From positions 2,728,001 to 2,792,000 of the forward strand of contig NZ_JAKIJS010000001.1 of assembly GCF_021608225.1 (NCBI RefSeq): a DNA stretch of 64,000 nt. Reading direction: 5' to 3'. Positions 8,506 through 23,864 of this stretch are shown here, piece by piece. Within the stretch, counting starts at the first letter, position 1, and each line of letters opens with the position of its first letter. The stretch is from Pseudalkalibacillus berkeleyi. Lineage in GTDB: Bacteria > Bacillota > Bacilli > Bacillales > Fictibacillaceae. The position numbers and the translations under genes are program-made. Under the pieces are notes generated by a model that was not told where the DNA came from, made no database searches, and saw only the letters and a list, made by a program, of their open reading frames with translations.

Positions 8506-8640
8506 TTACTACAAAAAAGCACGAAATTCAGAAGCCTAATTCTGGGGGTGTTCTTTAGTAACGGTTACATTTAAGGCTGAAATTTTTCTACAACGTAGAA
8601 CAAATTTTAATCTGAAATTAATGTCCTAAATGAAGATATG

Positions 8641-8670
8641 AAAAAAGACCCTTTCGTTTCCGAAAGGGTC
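8641..8670 (-). terminator. Rho-independent terminator of atp operon
   Basis: A perfect 10-bp stem (GACCCTTTCG with CGAAAGGGTC) and a four-base loop are followed on the minus strand by six T residues, 10 bases after the atpC stop. Confidence 0.95.
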
Positions 8671-8679
8671 TTCTGACAT

Positions 8680-9102
<423 letters not shown>

Positions 9103-9190
9103 TTAATCATGTTATGAAGTACAAATACTCCGGTAAAAATAGCTCTCGCATATTTTATCTTCATTTTGTACATTCATCATAAATAATTTT

Positions 9191-10651
<1,461 letters not shown>

Positions 10652-10657
10652 TTATGT

Positions 10658-11566
<909 letters not shown>

Positions 11567-11601
11567 TTATGATCCGAAAGAAAACTTAGTTTACCGACAA
11601 A

Positions 11602-14226
<2,625 letters not shown>

Positions 14227-14313
14227 TCATACATAAGGAATGGCGAGGTCCCACATAGAACTTCGCCATTATGAATATTCTTGGTAAGACTCGAGTCAGT
14301 TTAATGACTAATC

Positions 14314-14526
<213 letters not shown>

Positions 14527-14635
14527 TTAAATTTCCTCCTTGGAATGTATTATTCTATAATTTCTTCCCATAATTGGGGTTGTACATAGAGATCAGAATG
14601 AAACAGTTTGTTACAGTTCTTGCTTTCAGTGAGAC

Positions 14636-15745
<1,110 letters not shown>

Positions 15746-15749
<4 letters not shown>

Positions 15750-15976
15750 TGTTCCTCTTCCCCGAAGAATCTCTGAATTAATTTGATTGTCCCGTATACC
15801 CCTGTTGCCAAACCAATAAACAGTCCGATAATCATAAGAAATGGTTCTGTGTCCAAGCTTCGATCCAACCAGATGCCTCCGAATATGCCGACTAAAATGC
15901 TGCCAACTAACTGTGAGAGGATCCCAGACATAAGTGCCATAGAATGGAACGGAGTTCGTTTTCCAGTGCGCGTCAT
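15746..15976 (-). CDS. AtpZ/AtpI-family membrane protein, first gene of atp operon
   Basis: A 76-residue protein with two hydrophobic hairpin helices. The second contains GIWLDRSLDTEPFLMIIG, which matches the AtpZ/AtpI-related family found before atpI. Some family members form a Mg2+/Ca2+ channel with AtpI, so a role in Fo assembly or Mg2+ supply is likely. The ATG has an AAAGGGGTG site. It overlaps atpI by 4 bases. Confidence 0.85.
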
Positions 15977-16117
15977 TTCGCACCCCTTTTCTTTGGACTT
16001 GGTTGTGCGTCATTTCCTAGTCAAAACTAGTCGAAATATGGAGTATTAAGACGAAATTTAAATGTTGCTAAAATGTTTATATACTGGGTATGAAAACCTT
16101 ATCATACATCCTTTGTA

Positions 16118-16146
16118 AGAATACTATAGCCACTATTACATGTCAA
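16118..16146 (-). promoter_or_regulatory. SigA promoter of atp operon
   Basis: A perfect -35 TTGACA (16141-16146), a 17-bp spacer and a -10 TATTCT (16118-16123) lie on the minus strand, leaving a leader of about 135 bases before the first gene. Nothing else was found in the 241-bp gap. Confidence 0.75.
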
Positions 16147-16217
16147 TTACGTTACAGACGATTTCTATGGTAAGATTTGAAAACTTTTTGAACCTTTTGT
16201 ACAGATTTATCGACAGA

Positions 16218-16847
16218 TTATTTTGTACCGAACAAACGGTCTCCTGCATCGCCTAATCCTGGAACGATATATCCCTTCTCATTCAAGTACTCATCTTGGG
16301 CACCGAGATAAATATCTACATCTGGATGCGCTTCTTGAACCATTTGTACACCTTCTGGCGCTGCGATTAAACACATCAGCTTGATGTTCTGCGCACCGCG
16401 CTTTTTCAATGAGTCAATTGCAGCTACTGCAGATCCACCTGTAGCAAGCATTGGGTCGATAACAATGAGCTCACGTTCTTCAACGTCACTTGGAAGCTTG
16501 ACGTAATATTCCACTGGTTGGAGTGTTTCAGGATCACGGTATAAACCAACGTGACCTACTTTAGCCGCAGGAATCAACTTCAAGATACCGTCAACCATTC
16601 CTAATCCAGCGCGAAGGATTGGCACTAATCCTAGTTTCTTACCCGCAATCGTGTATGCTTTTGCTTCTGAAACAGGTGTCTTAACTGTAACCTCTTGTAA
16701 AGGAAGCTCTCTTGTGATTTCAAATGCCATCAATGCAGCAACTTCATCAACAAGCTCGCGAAATTCCTTTGTCCCAGTCGTTACATCACGAATATATGTA
16801 ATCTTATGTTGGATCAGCGGGTGTTCGAGAACGTGTACTGTACTCAT
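16218..16847 (-). CDS. upp: Uracil phosphoribosyltransferase
   Basis: A 209-residue cytosolic enzyme that converts uracil and PRPP to UMP for pyrimidine salvage. The PRPP-binding loop DPMLATGGS is at residues 131-139, and the C-terminal uracil-binding part contains [16 protein letters not shown]. Length is exactly that of Bacillus Upp. It is transcribed from its own promoter about 90 bp upstream and lies between the atp operon and glyA, as in B. subtilis. Confidence 0.98.
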   Translation of the reverse strand: MSTVHVLEHPLIQHKITYIRDVTTGTKEFRELVDEVAALMAFEITRELPLQEVTVKTPVSEAKAYTIAGKKLGLVPILRAGLGMVDGILKLIPAAKVGHVGLYRDPETLQPVEYYVKLPSDVEERELIVIDPMLATGGSAVAAIDSLKKRGAQNIKLMCLIAAPEGVQMVQEAHPDVDIYLGAQDEYLNEKGYIVPGLGDAGDRLFGTK

Positions 16848-16937
16848 TCATCATCTCTCCTTCAAAAGTTTATGAGGCGAACAACTTGTCTTAAAACCAT
16901 TGAACCTAAATCTTCACAGGTTTTTTGCCTCTCGAAA

Positions 16938-16966
16938 ATTGTACAGAAAAAAGATAGCAAGTTCAA
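16938..16966 (-). promoter_or_regulatory. SigA promoter of upp
   Basis: A -35 TTGAAC (16961-16966) and a -10 TACAAT (16938-16943) lie 17 bp apart on the minus strand, about 90 bp before the upp start. A weak AACC/GGTT hairpin occurs in the leader. No PyrR-type attenuator was recognised. Confidence 0.65.
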
Positions 16967-17097
16967 CACGAATCAAAAGGAAATAAAAGGATAGTGCCAA
17001 ATGCTTACGGTGTTTGACAATTTAGTGAATATTCGGTTGGATATATGTGTCATATTTTTTGGTCGATAGAGTTTATGAGAGTGATCTGTAGTGTCAT

Positions 17098-17470
17098 TGA
17101 ACTCTATAGGCGCTCCGTAACCGGATTTGTGCTCTACCACGACCTCAATCAACCTCTATGGGTGCTCCGTAATCTGGCTTTTGCTCTACCGCGACCTCAT
17201 TCGACCTCTTTTGGTGCTCCGTAACCGGATTTGTGCTCTACCGCGACCTCATTCGACCTCTTTTGGTGCTCCGTAGCCGGATTTGTGCTCTACCGCGACC
17301 TCATTCGACCTCTATGGGTGCTCCATAGCCAAGTTTCCGCTCTACCGCGACCTCATTCGACCTCTTTTGGTGCTCCGTAACCCAGTTTCCGCTCTACCGC
17401 GACCTCATTCGACCTCTTTTGGTGCTCCGTAACCCAGTTTCCGCTCTACCGCGACCTCATTCAATCTCTT
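17098..17470. repeat. Seven tandem copies of a 52-bp repeat
   Basis: The word GCTCTACC starts at 17131, 17183, 17235, 17287, 17339, 17391 and 17443, a constant period of 52 bp. Each unit also holds GACCTCATTCGACCTC and a GGTGCTCCGTAACC-type block. Variation is concentrated in one short block before GCTCTACC. The units have no variable spacers. They fill the gap between the upp promoter and the glyA terminator. Confidence 0.95.
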
Positions 17471-17483
17471 ACCCTTGTTACAT

Positions 17484-17519
17484 AAAAAAGGTGATCCAGT
17501 TTAGGTAAACTGAATCACC
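17484..17519 (-). terminator. Rho-independent terminator of glyA
   Basis: A 14-bp stem (GGTGATTCAGTTTA paired with TAAACTGGATCACC, one G-U in the minus-strand RNA), a two-base loop and six T residues. It lies just after the glyA stop. Confidence 0.95.
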
Positions 17520-17527
17520 AAAAGGTT

Positions 17528-18763
17528 TTATACATACAATGCAAATTTTGATGAGAGTTGATCGACTCTTTCAGCAGCTTGTTGCTTTGTTGCCTCATCT
17601 TCCGGGTTTCGAAGGACGAGTGCAATGATTGAAGCAATCTCTTTCATATCATCCGTTGTAAAGCCACGGGTTGTAACAGCTGCGGTTCCTAGACGAAGTC
17701 CACTCGTTACAAATGGACTTTCTGGATCAAACGGAATCGTATTCTTATTCGTTGTAATACCGATTTCATCTAAAAGATGCTCAGCAACTTTCCCTGTTAC
17801 TTTCATGCCTCGGACGTCTACGAGTAATAAATGGTTGTCTGTTCCGTCTGAGACGAGAGAAAGTCCTTCTGATTTCAAAGCTTCCCCTAAAGCATGGGCA
17901 TTTTCGACGATTTTCTTAGAGTATGCTCTAAAGTCGTCTTGTAACGCTTCACCAAATGCGACTGCTTTAGCCGCGATTACATGCATCAACGGTCCACCTT
18001 GAATCCCAGGGAAAATGGATTTATCGATTTTTTTCGCGAATTCTTCTTTACAGAGGATTAATCCGCCTCGTGGTCCACGTAACGTTTTATGGGTCGTTGA
18101 TGTCACGAAGTCAGCGTAAGGCACTGGACTCGGATGCAACCCTGTCGCAACTAATCCTGCAATATGGGCCATATCGACCATGAGATATGCGCCAACTTCA
18201 TCAGCGATTTCACGGAACTTTTTAAAATCGATTTCTCTTGGGTAAGCACTTGCGCCAGCAACGATTAACTTTGGTTGGTGCTCAATCGCTAACGCGCGTA
18301 CGTCATCATATTGAATTGTGTGGTTCGTTTCATCTACACCGTATTCAACAAAATTGTAAAGCTTCCCACTGAAGTTAACTGGACTTCCGTGAGTAAGGTG
18401 TCCTCCGTGAGAAAGGTTCATACCAAGCACTGTATCGCCTGGTTCTAATACCGTAAAATAAACCCCCATGTTTGCTTGTGCGCCAGAGTGTGGCTGGACG
18501 TTCGCGTGTTCTGCTCCGAACAGTTTCTTTGCACGGTCTCTCGCTAAGTTTTCCACGACATCAACATGCTCACACCCACCATAATAACGGCGTCCTGGGT
18601 ATCCTTCCGCATATTTATTCGTAAGGACCGACCCTTGCGCTTCCATGACGGCTTGGCTGACAAAGTTCTCAGATGCAATCAATTCTATTTTATTGCGTTG
18701 ACGACCTAATTCATCCTGTATCGAATCAAATAGTTCTGCATCTTGCTTCTTAAGTTGTTCCAT
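17528..18763 (-). CDS. glyA: Serine hydroxymethyltransferase
   Basis: A 411-residue PLP enzyme that converts serine and tetrahydrofolate to glycine and methylene-tetrahydrofolate, the main one-carbon source. The PLP lysine is Lys226 in [14 protein letters not shown]. The N-terminal [10 protein letters not shown] signature is present. The ATG has a GGAGTG site. It is followed by a strong terminator and is a single-gene unit or the last gene of the ywl group. Confidence 0.98.
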   Translation of the reverse strand: MEQLKKQDAELFDSIQDELGRQRNKIELIASENFVSQAVMEAQGSVLTNKYAEGYPGRRYYGGCEHVDVVENLARDRAKKLFGAEHANVQPHSGAQANMGVYFTVLEPGDTVLGMNLSHGGHLTHGSPVNFSGKLYNFVEYGVDETNHTIQYDDVRALAIEHQPKLIVAGASAYPREIDFKKFREIADEVGAYLMVDMAHIAGLVATGLHPSPVPYADFVTSTTHKTLRGPRGGLILCKEEFAKKIDKSIFPGIQGGPLMHVIAAKAVAFGEALQDDFRAYSKKIVENAHALGEALKSEGLSLVSDGTDNHLLLVDVRGMKVTGKVAEHLLDEIGITTNKNTIPFDPESPFVTSGLRLGTAAVTTRGFTTDDMKEIASIIALVLRNPEDEATKQQAAERVDQLSSKFALYV

Positions 18764-18910
18764 GGTTTCACTCCTTTACTGACCTCAACTGCATTTTTTG
18801 AAATTTCACAACGTTTCTATTTTATCATTATTACAATAGTCTCGTAATGGTAAACGCATAATTTGTTTAGAACGAATTAAGAAAGTGCTACCTCGAGTAC
18901 CTCGATCATC

Positions 18911-19080
18911 CTTTTCTAGATAAATTTTTATTTTTCTAGATAATCGCAGTTTTTTCTAGATAATCGCAGTTTCCTCTTATAATGGGATTTGCGAAGTCTA
19001 ATCCTACTTAAAATTAGGTGGAAAAATGGATATTTCAAGCTTATCTAAGCTGTTTTTATCCATTTTTCGTTCAATATTGT
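18911..19080. repeat. Dispersed 170-bp element with 20-bp TCTAGA repeats, copy 1
   Basis: TCTAGA words at 18915, 18935 and 18955 have a 20-bp period and lead into a conserved body ending near TTCAATATTG. The body contains a perfect 12-bp inverted repeat (GAAAAATGGATA at 19021-19032 and its complement at 19057-19068). A clear second copy in the opposite orientation lies at 51036-51225. The rest of the 405-bp gap holds the probable glyA promoter and the ywlG terminator. Confidence 0.8.
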
Positions 19081-19125
19081 TTCGATTTTAACCAAATAGC
19101 AAATCAGAAAGGTTCTGCTTGTATC

Positions 19126-19156
19126 AAAAAAACCGACCCGGATCATGCCCGAGTCG
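19126..19156 (-). terminator. Rho-independent terminator of ywlG
   Basis: An 8-bp stem (CGACTCGG with CCGGGTCG, one G-U) is followed on the minus strand by GGTTTTTTT, 12 bases after the ywlG stop. Confidence 0.9.
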
Positions 19157-19168
19157 ATTCTCTTTTAA

Positions 19169-19741
19169 CTAACAAGAGGTCAGTTCTTCTTTTGATGGGT
19201 AGACTGCTCGTTCGCCACCGATCAGCTTCGGACGGGTTCGAGCGAGTGTCACATGTGCTTTACCGATGGATTTCACATTTGTTCGGACGGGCACTGCTAC
19301 ATGCTTTAAATGCATTCCGATAAACGTGTCCCCGATATCAATACCTGCGTCTGCCTTAATAAACTCGACGATTACAGGATCCTTCAGATGATGATAAGCA
19401 TAGGTTGCAAGGGCTCCTCCTGCGGAACGAACTGGAACGACAGTGACTGGATCATATCCGCGAGCCACAGCCACTTCCCTCTCCATAACCAATGCACGGT
19501 TCAAATGCTCACAGCATTGAAAAGCAATCTGAACGTCTGTTTTGTTCCGAAATTGAGTAATCCCTTCAAACAACTGAGCAGCAACGTCCATCGTCCCTGA
19601 TGTACCAATGTCCTCTCCTATGACTTCACTCGTACTTGCACCAATCACGACTAAATGATTAGAAGACAAAGGAGTTGATTGCTCAAGATCCTCCAACGCT
19701 TTCACTACTTGAGGTTGAATCTGATGTAGAGATTCATCCAT
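19169..19741 (-). CDS. ywlG: Conserved hypothetical protein, DUF436/YwlG family
   Basis: A 190-residue protein of the TIGR01440/DUF436 family. Its function is unknown; it is conserved beside rpiB and glyA in Bacillaceae. Visible family segments include [19 protein letters not shown] near residues 32-50 and [17 protein letters not shown] near 145-160. No signal peptide or membrane helix is seen. The ATG has an AAAGGAAGAG site. Confidence 0.88.
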   Translation of the reverse strand: MDESLHQIQPQVVKALEDLEQSTPLSSNHLVVIGASTSEVIGEDIGTSGTMDVAAQLFEGITQFRNKTDVQIAFQCCEHLNRALVMEREVAVARGYDPVTVVPVRSAGGALATYAYHHLKDPVIVEFIKADAGIDIGDTFIGMHLKHVAVPVRTNVKSIGKAHVTLARTRPKLIGGERAVYPSKEELTSC

Positions 19742-19784
19742 ATTACTCTTCCTTTCCCCAGTTCACTTTTCTAAAAGGAATACG

Positions 19785-20228
19785 TTACGCTTTAGTTTCT
19801 ACGTCCATAATCTTGTTTACACGTCGTTCGTGACGTCCACCTTCAAATTCCGTTTGTAGCCAAACTTTTGCAATTTCTCTTGCAATGCCAGGTCCTACGA
19901 TTCTTTCTCCCATTGCTAACACGTTTGAATCATTGTGTAATCTCGTTACTTTCGCACTGAACAGATCATGCACCAATGCACAACGCACTCCATTTACTTT
20001 ATTGGCAGTAATCGACATACCAATGCCTGTCCCACAAATTAAAATGCCTCTGTCGACTTCACCTTTAGAAACTTTTTCAGCGACTGGTAAAGCATAATCC
20101 GGATAGTCTACTGATTCCTCACAGTTACAACCTACATCTTCATACTCGACGCCGAGCTCGTCCATTACTTCTTTAATATCTTCTTTAATTTTGTAACCAG
20201 CGTGGTCACTACCAATTGCTACTTTCAT
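19785..20228 (-). CDS. rpiB: Ribose-5-phosphate isomerase B
   Basis: A 147-residue RpiB/LacA-family sugar-phosphate isomerase that interconverts ribose-5-phosphate and ribulose-5-phosphate. The N-terminal GSDHAGYKIKE motif and the active-site CGTGIGMSITANKVNGVR with the catalytic Cys near residue 66 are visible. It is the counterpart of B. subtilis ywlF and lies 43 bp upstream of ywlG. Confidence 0.95.
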   Translation of the reverse strand: MKVAIGSDHAGYKIKEDIKEVMDELGVEYEDVGCNCEESVDYPDYALPVAEKVSKGEVDRGILICGTGIGMSITANKVNGVRCALVHDLFSAKVTRLHNDSNVLAMGERIVGPGIAREIAKVWLQTEFEGGRHERRVNKIMDVETKA

Positions 20229-20336
20229 TTAAGGGAGCCTCCATTGTGATCATTTGGGTTTATTGTAAGTGGAATCGGGATCGACTTTCAAATGACCTGA
20301 TTCCTACTCTCTTTATCTCAAGTTTTGAGCTATTTT

Positions 20337-20792
20337 TCAACTATATTTTTTCTGCAACTTTCGTATGAGTGCTTGCAATTCATCAAATGTTTGACGATAT
20401 ATGTCTACCGGTCCACCGAAAGGATCCGAAACGTCTTTAGATGACAAAGACGGTTCACTCTGATCATCTTCAGATACGTGTTCTTTTAATGTAAAAACAT
20501 CGTCTTTCCGTGTTGGAAATTGGGAAAGAATGGCGTGTTTATGTCCTTCTGTCATCGTCAAAATCAAGTCTGCCCAATCCATCGAATCTTTAGTAAGGGG
20601 CTTAGACGAATGATTGAGCTCCACGCCTTCTTCCTTTAATACTTGTATAGATTGTTGACTGGCCGGACTTCCTTCAGAGGCAAATATACCTACTGAGCGG
20701 ACGTTCATCGTTCCATCGGAAAAATGCTTTAATAACGCTTCTGCCATTGGGCTGCGGCATGTATTTCCCGTACATACGAATAATATATTCAT
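20337..20792 (-). CDS. ywlE: Protein-arginine phosphatase (low-molecular-weight PTP family)
   Basis: A 151-residue phosphatase with the P-loop CTGNTCRS at residues 7-14 and the catalytic acid Asp123 in SDPFGG. Thr11 in the P-loop is the residue that, in B. subtilis YwlE, favours phospho-arginine over phospho-tyrosine. It probably reverses McsB arginine phosphorylation of stress regulators such as CtsR. Length and position (between rpiB and mntP) match YwlE. Confidence 0.93.
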   Translation of the reverse strand: MNILFVCTGNTCRSPMAEALLKHFSDGTMNVRSVGIFASEGSPASQQSIQVLKEEGVELNHSSKPLTKDSMDWADLILTMTEGHKHAILSQFPTRKDDVFTLKEHVSEDDQSEPSLSSKDVSDPFGGPVDIYRQTFDELQALIRKLQKKYS

Positions 20793-20866
20793 AAAAGCCT
20801 CCTACTGCTAGCATATCAGTTTATCCATATTTTAATCGAATCTTGGTAAATCGTTCAACTAAATTG

Positions 20867-21418
20867 TCACCACAACAATTTCAAACCGAACGATAATAAG
20901 ATGCATCCACCTAGCGCTTCACCATATGATCCGAACCATTTCTGCGTTTTCCTTCCAATCATTAATCCGAACCATGTCATGATCATACTAATGATACCGA
21001 ACAAAAGAATCGTAATAATAATTTTAGCCCCAAATATTCCTAAGCTTAAGCCCACCGAAAAACTATCGAGACTAACGCTAATTGAAAAAAGCCACACACC
21101 AGTCCCTTTAGGTGAAATGAACGGTTCATCAGAAGATCTGAACGAGGAATAGATCATTTGAAATCCTAGGAGGATGAGTAGAATACCGCCTACTAAGGTT
21201 GCAACGTTTCCAAAATGAAGGGTGAGCTGTTTGCCGACAGTCATACCGAGCAAAGGCATAACCATATGGAAAACACCGATGAGGATACTGATTTTCATAA
21301 TTTGACGGAGTCGGAGTGTGATCATGCCCATCCCTAATCCCATTGAAAAGGCATCCATCCCAAGTGCAATTGCCATAATTGTAAGTGTTAATAATTCCCC
21401 CACAATTGATAGATCCAT
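20867..21418 (-). CDS. mntP: Manganese efflux pump MntP
   Basis: A 183-residue six-helix membrane protein of the MntP (YwlD) family that exports Mn2+. The two internal halves each carry the acidic signature ALGMDAFSMGLG (residues 18-29) and SVSLDSFSVGLSLG (about 113-126), typical of the family. The ATG follows AAAGGAG. No yybP-ykoY manganese riboswitch was recognised in the 170-bp upstream gap. Confidence 0.93.
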   Translation of the reverse strand: MDLSIVGELLTLTIMAIALGMDAFSMGLGMGMITLRLRQIMKISILIGVFHMVMPLLGMTVGKQLTLHFGNVATLVGGILLILLGFQMIYSSFRSSDEPFISPKGTGVWLFSISVSLDSFSVGLSLGIFGAKIIITILLFGIISMIMTWFGLMIGRKTQKWFGSYGEALGGCILLSFGLKLLW

Positions 21419-21500
21419 GTTTGTCCGCTCCTTTCATCCCTTCTACAAGCTATGCATGTCTATTTCGAATTAGACATTCAATGGAAATATGTAGTTGCAA

Positions 21501-21529
21501 CAAGGAAATCAAGGGAAAATCGGGAATGT
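21501..21529 (+). promoter_or_regulatory. SigH-like promoter of PAS kinase
   Basis: CAAGGAAAT (21501-21509), an 11-bp spacer and CGGGAATGT (21521-21529) resemble the sporulation-onset SigH pattern RnAGGAwWW-11/12-RnnGAATww. It lies about 55 bp before the start codon. Matches are 8/9 and roughly 5 of 7 at the defined positions. Confidence 0.5.
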
Positions 21530-21585
21530 ATAACTATAGGTCTAATTGTCAGAAATTCTAGAAATGAATCGAGCGGAGGATAAGC

Positions 21586-23781
21586 ATGAACCCATTTAAT
21601 GCAAACACCTCAGATTTCAAAACAAGTAACTATTCACCACGTAAATCATTTGGATTTGAGGTTACTGATCAAGTACGAGACAGCTTAATGTTTATCGTAG
21701 AGAAATTTGAGGATACTTATCGGTTTGTGATTTGTCACGGGAGTCTCCTTCAAAAATTCGGGTATGACCCTAATTCCTTTAACGGTAAAAGGTTAGAACA
21801 CTGTCTTCCGAGTAGCCACGCCATCAGAAGGGTTATTTCTTATGATCAGGCTTGGAAAGGTCATGCTGTTACATATGAAGATACGCTCAACGGAATACCG
21901 TATATGGGTTCCGTTTCTCCCGTTTATGATCATTCTGGAGAGATTACTAAACTGCAAGGTTTCTGTGTCGACATGAGTGAAAAAAAACGAGTTGAAGAAC
22001 TGCTTAAGAAGCGAGAAAATTATTTTCGCACACTTGTACAGCATCATCCAGATGGCATTTTCACCTTAAATCGTAACGGTGAATTTCTATTTAATAATCC
22101 GGAAGTCTCCAATATTTGTGGCTATCCTGAGGAAGAATTATCGGACAATCATTTTCTAAAATTGATTGTTCCTGAGGAAAAGGAAGCAGCTATTAACTAT
22201 TTCAAAAAAGCGAGTAAAGGTGAGTTACTACAGTTTGATACGGTCATTTACCATAAAAACGGTCATAGAGTTGAAATTGAAGTAACCAACATTCCAATCA
22301 TGATTGAAAATGAAGTACACAGTGTATACGGTATCGTAAAAGATATTTCCGAACTTCGGAAAAACCAGAAGGAAGTCCATTTCTTGAAAAATCGGATTTC
22401 CTCTTCCATCTACCATTCAGCTGATTCCATTGCCATTTTTGATATGAACAATCATCTTGTCAGTGCCAATCCGGCTTTCGAAAAATTCTTCGGTTGGAAA
22501 GAGTCTGAACTAATGGGTAAACGTGTACCTTACGTCCCAGAAGAGCTAGTAGAGGAATATACGAAAAGGATTAACGATGTTAAGAGGGGGAGAAATTCTA
22601 CTAATATTGAAACGACTAGAATACGAAAAGATGGAACGAAATTTTATGTTAGCGTCACACTCTCACCTTTAAAAGTAGAGGATGGAAAGATCGTTGGCTA
22701 TACCTCGATCACACGTGATATCCATGCGCAAAAAGTAGCTGAACACGAACTCAGAAACAAAAATCAACAATACAAAATCATTACAGAACATACTATGGAC
22801 TTGATCAACGTATTTGATTCACAAGGTAAGATCAAATATTCCTCCCCCTCTCACAAAACAATACTTGGATATGAGGATCTACAAGATAGACCTTGGACGG
22901 ACCTCGTACATCCAGACGATTTACCTGATCTAATTGAATCGATTAAAGTGTTAAAAGAAACACAACAACCGATCAAAACAGAGTTTCGATTAAAAAACGC
23001 GCATGGTGATTGGATCATATTAGAAAGCTACGGTACAGCAGTCCTTAATTGTCAAAAAGAGCTCGATTCGATCGTTACAATTTCTCGTGATATTACTGAA
23101 CGAAAGACAACCGAAGACTTTCTTAGAAAATCAGAAAAGTTAGCCGTACTCGGACAGCTCGCTGCTGGTATCGCTCATGAAATACGCAATCCACTTACGT
23201 CTTTGAAAGGATTCACCCATTTATTAAAAGTGAATGCCACGCCAGAAGAGAGCGAATACTATCAAATTATGCTTTCGGAATTAGAGAGAATTAACACCAT
23301 TGTTGGAGAATTCATGATGCTCGCGAAGCCACAACCGAAAAATACGAAACGAAATGATTTACGAAAAATTTTACAAGAAGCTGCCTCTCTATTAGAAGCA
23401 CAAGCTAACCTACACAACATTCAGTTTGTTATGGATTTTGACGTGAATCTTGAAATTGACTGTGAAGCCGATCAATTGAAACAAGTGTGCATTAATCTGA
23501 TGAAAAATGGAATGGAAGCGATGGAAGAAAGCGGAGGCTTACTCTTTATTAAAGCCATACATCAAGAAGATACGATCATTGTCTCATTTAAAGATGAAGG
23601 GTGCGGCATTCCCAAGGAGCAACTCAACCATATCGGGGAGCCGTTCTATACGACGAAAGAAAAGGGAACCGGACTCGGCATGATGATATGCAACAAAATC
23701 ATGGAAAATCACAACGGATTGATTGAAATAGAAAGCGAACTTAATCAAGGAACCACCGTGAAGCTTGTGTTTCCAAAGTAA
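21586..23781 (+). CDS. PAS-domain sensor histidine kinase, probable sporulation kinase
   Basis: A 731-residue soluble kinase with no membrane helix. About four PAS domains (roughly residues 30-125, 140-250, 262-375, 395-505) precede the HisKA domain with phospho-acceptor His531 (AHEIRNPL) and a HATPase domain with the N box (NLMKNGMEAM) and G boxes (DEGCGIP, GTGLGMMI). It resembles the KinA/KinE class that phosphorylates Spo0F. No response regulator is adjacent, also typical of that class. The ATG has a GGAGG site. The gene lies between mntP and ywlC on the opposite strand to its neighbours, probably an insertion relative to B. subtilis. A paralogous kinase occurs at the right edge. The signal sensed is unknown. 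Confidence 0.88.
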   Translation: MNPFNANTSDFKTSNYSPRKSFGFEVTDQVRDSLMFIVEKFEDTYRFVICHGSLLQKFGYDPNSFNGKRLEHCLPSSHAIRRVISYDQAWKGHAVTYEDTLNGIPYMGSVSPVYDHSGEITKLQGFCVDMSEKKRVEELLKKRENYFRTLVQHHPDGIFTLNRNGEFLFNNPEVSNICGYPEEELSDNHFLKLIVPEEKEAAINYFKKASKGELLQFDTVIYHKNGHRVEIEVTNIPIMIENEVHSVYGIVKDISELRKNQKEVHFLKNRISSSIYHSADSIAIFDMNNHLVSANPAFEKFFGWKESELMGKRVPYVPEELVEEYTKRINDVKRGRNSTNIETTRIRKDGTKFYVSVTLSPLKVEDGKIVGYTSITRDIHAQKVAEHELRNKNQQYKIITEHTMDLINVFDSQGKIKYSSPSHKTILGYEDLQDRPWTDLVHPDDLPDLIESIKVLKETQQPIKTEFRLKNAHGDWIILESYGTAVLNCQKELDSIVTISRDITERKTTEDFLRKSEKLAVLGQLAAGIAHEIRNPLTSLKGFTHLLKVNATPEESEYYQIMLSELERINTIVGEFMMLAKPQPKNTKRNDLRKILQEAASLLEAQANLHNIQFVMDFDVNLEIDCEADQLKQVCINLMKNGMEAMEESGGLLFIKAIHQEDTIIVSFKDEGCGIPKEQLNHIGEPFYTTKEKGTGLGMMICNKIMENHNGLIEIESELNQGTTVKLVFPK

Positions 23782-23816
23782 AGAAATTGAGGTCTGAATC
23801 TACCAATATAAAAAAT

Positions 23817-23851
23817 AGCGTGTTTTGAGAATAGAATAATCAAAACACGCT
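23817..23851. terminator. Bidirectional terminator between kinase and STAS gene
   Basis: A perfect 12-bp stem (AGCGTGTTTTGA and its complement) with an 11-base loop. It is followed by CTTCTTT on the plus strand and by a T-rich run (TATTTTTTAT) on the minus strand, so it can serve both convergent genes. Confidence 0.85.
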
Positions 23852-23864
23852 CTTCTTTATGAAT

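Noticed and set aside
8340-8522. Ser-rich 60-residue minus-strand frame
   Set aside because: It lies in the 21-bp tandem array, has low-complexity composition and no ribosome site.
15750-16013. N-terminal extension of atpI
   Set aside because: The extra frame reads unlike any protein and is the out-of-frame shadow of the upstream AtpZ-like gene; the ATGA overlap at 15746-15749 marks the true start.
17098-17470. CRISPR-like array
   Set aside because: The whole 52-bp unit is conserved and there are no unique spacers; no cas genes are in the window.
18764-18910. PurR box upstream of glyA
   Set aside because: Only a partial TTCGTTC-like half-site is visible; there is no paired PurBox.
21419-21585. 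Manganese (yybP-ykoY) riboswitch before mntP
   Set aside because: The conserved loop sequences of that riboswitch are not recognisable in the short upstream region.
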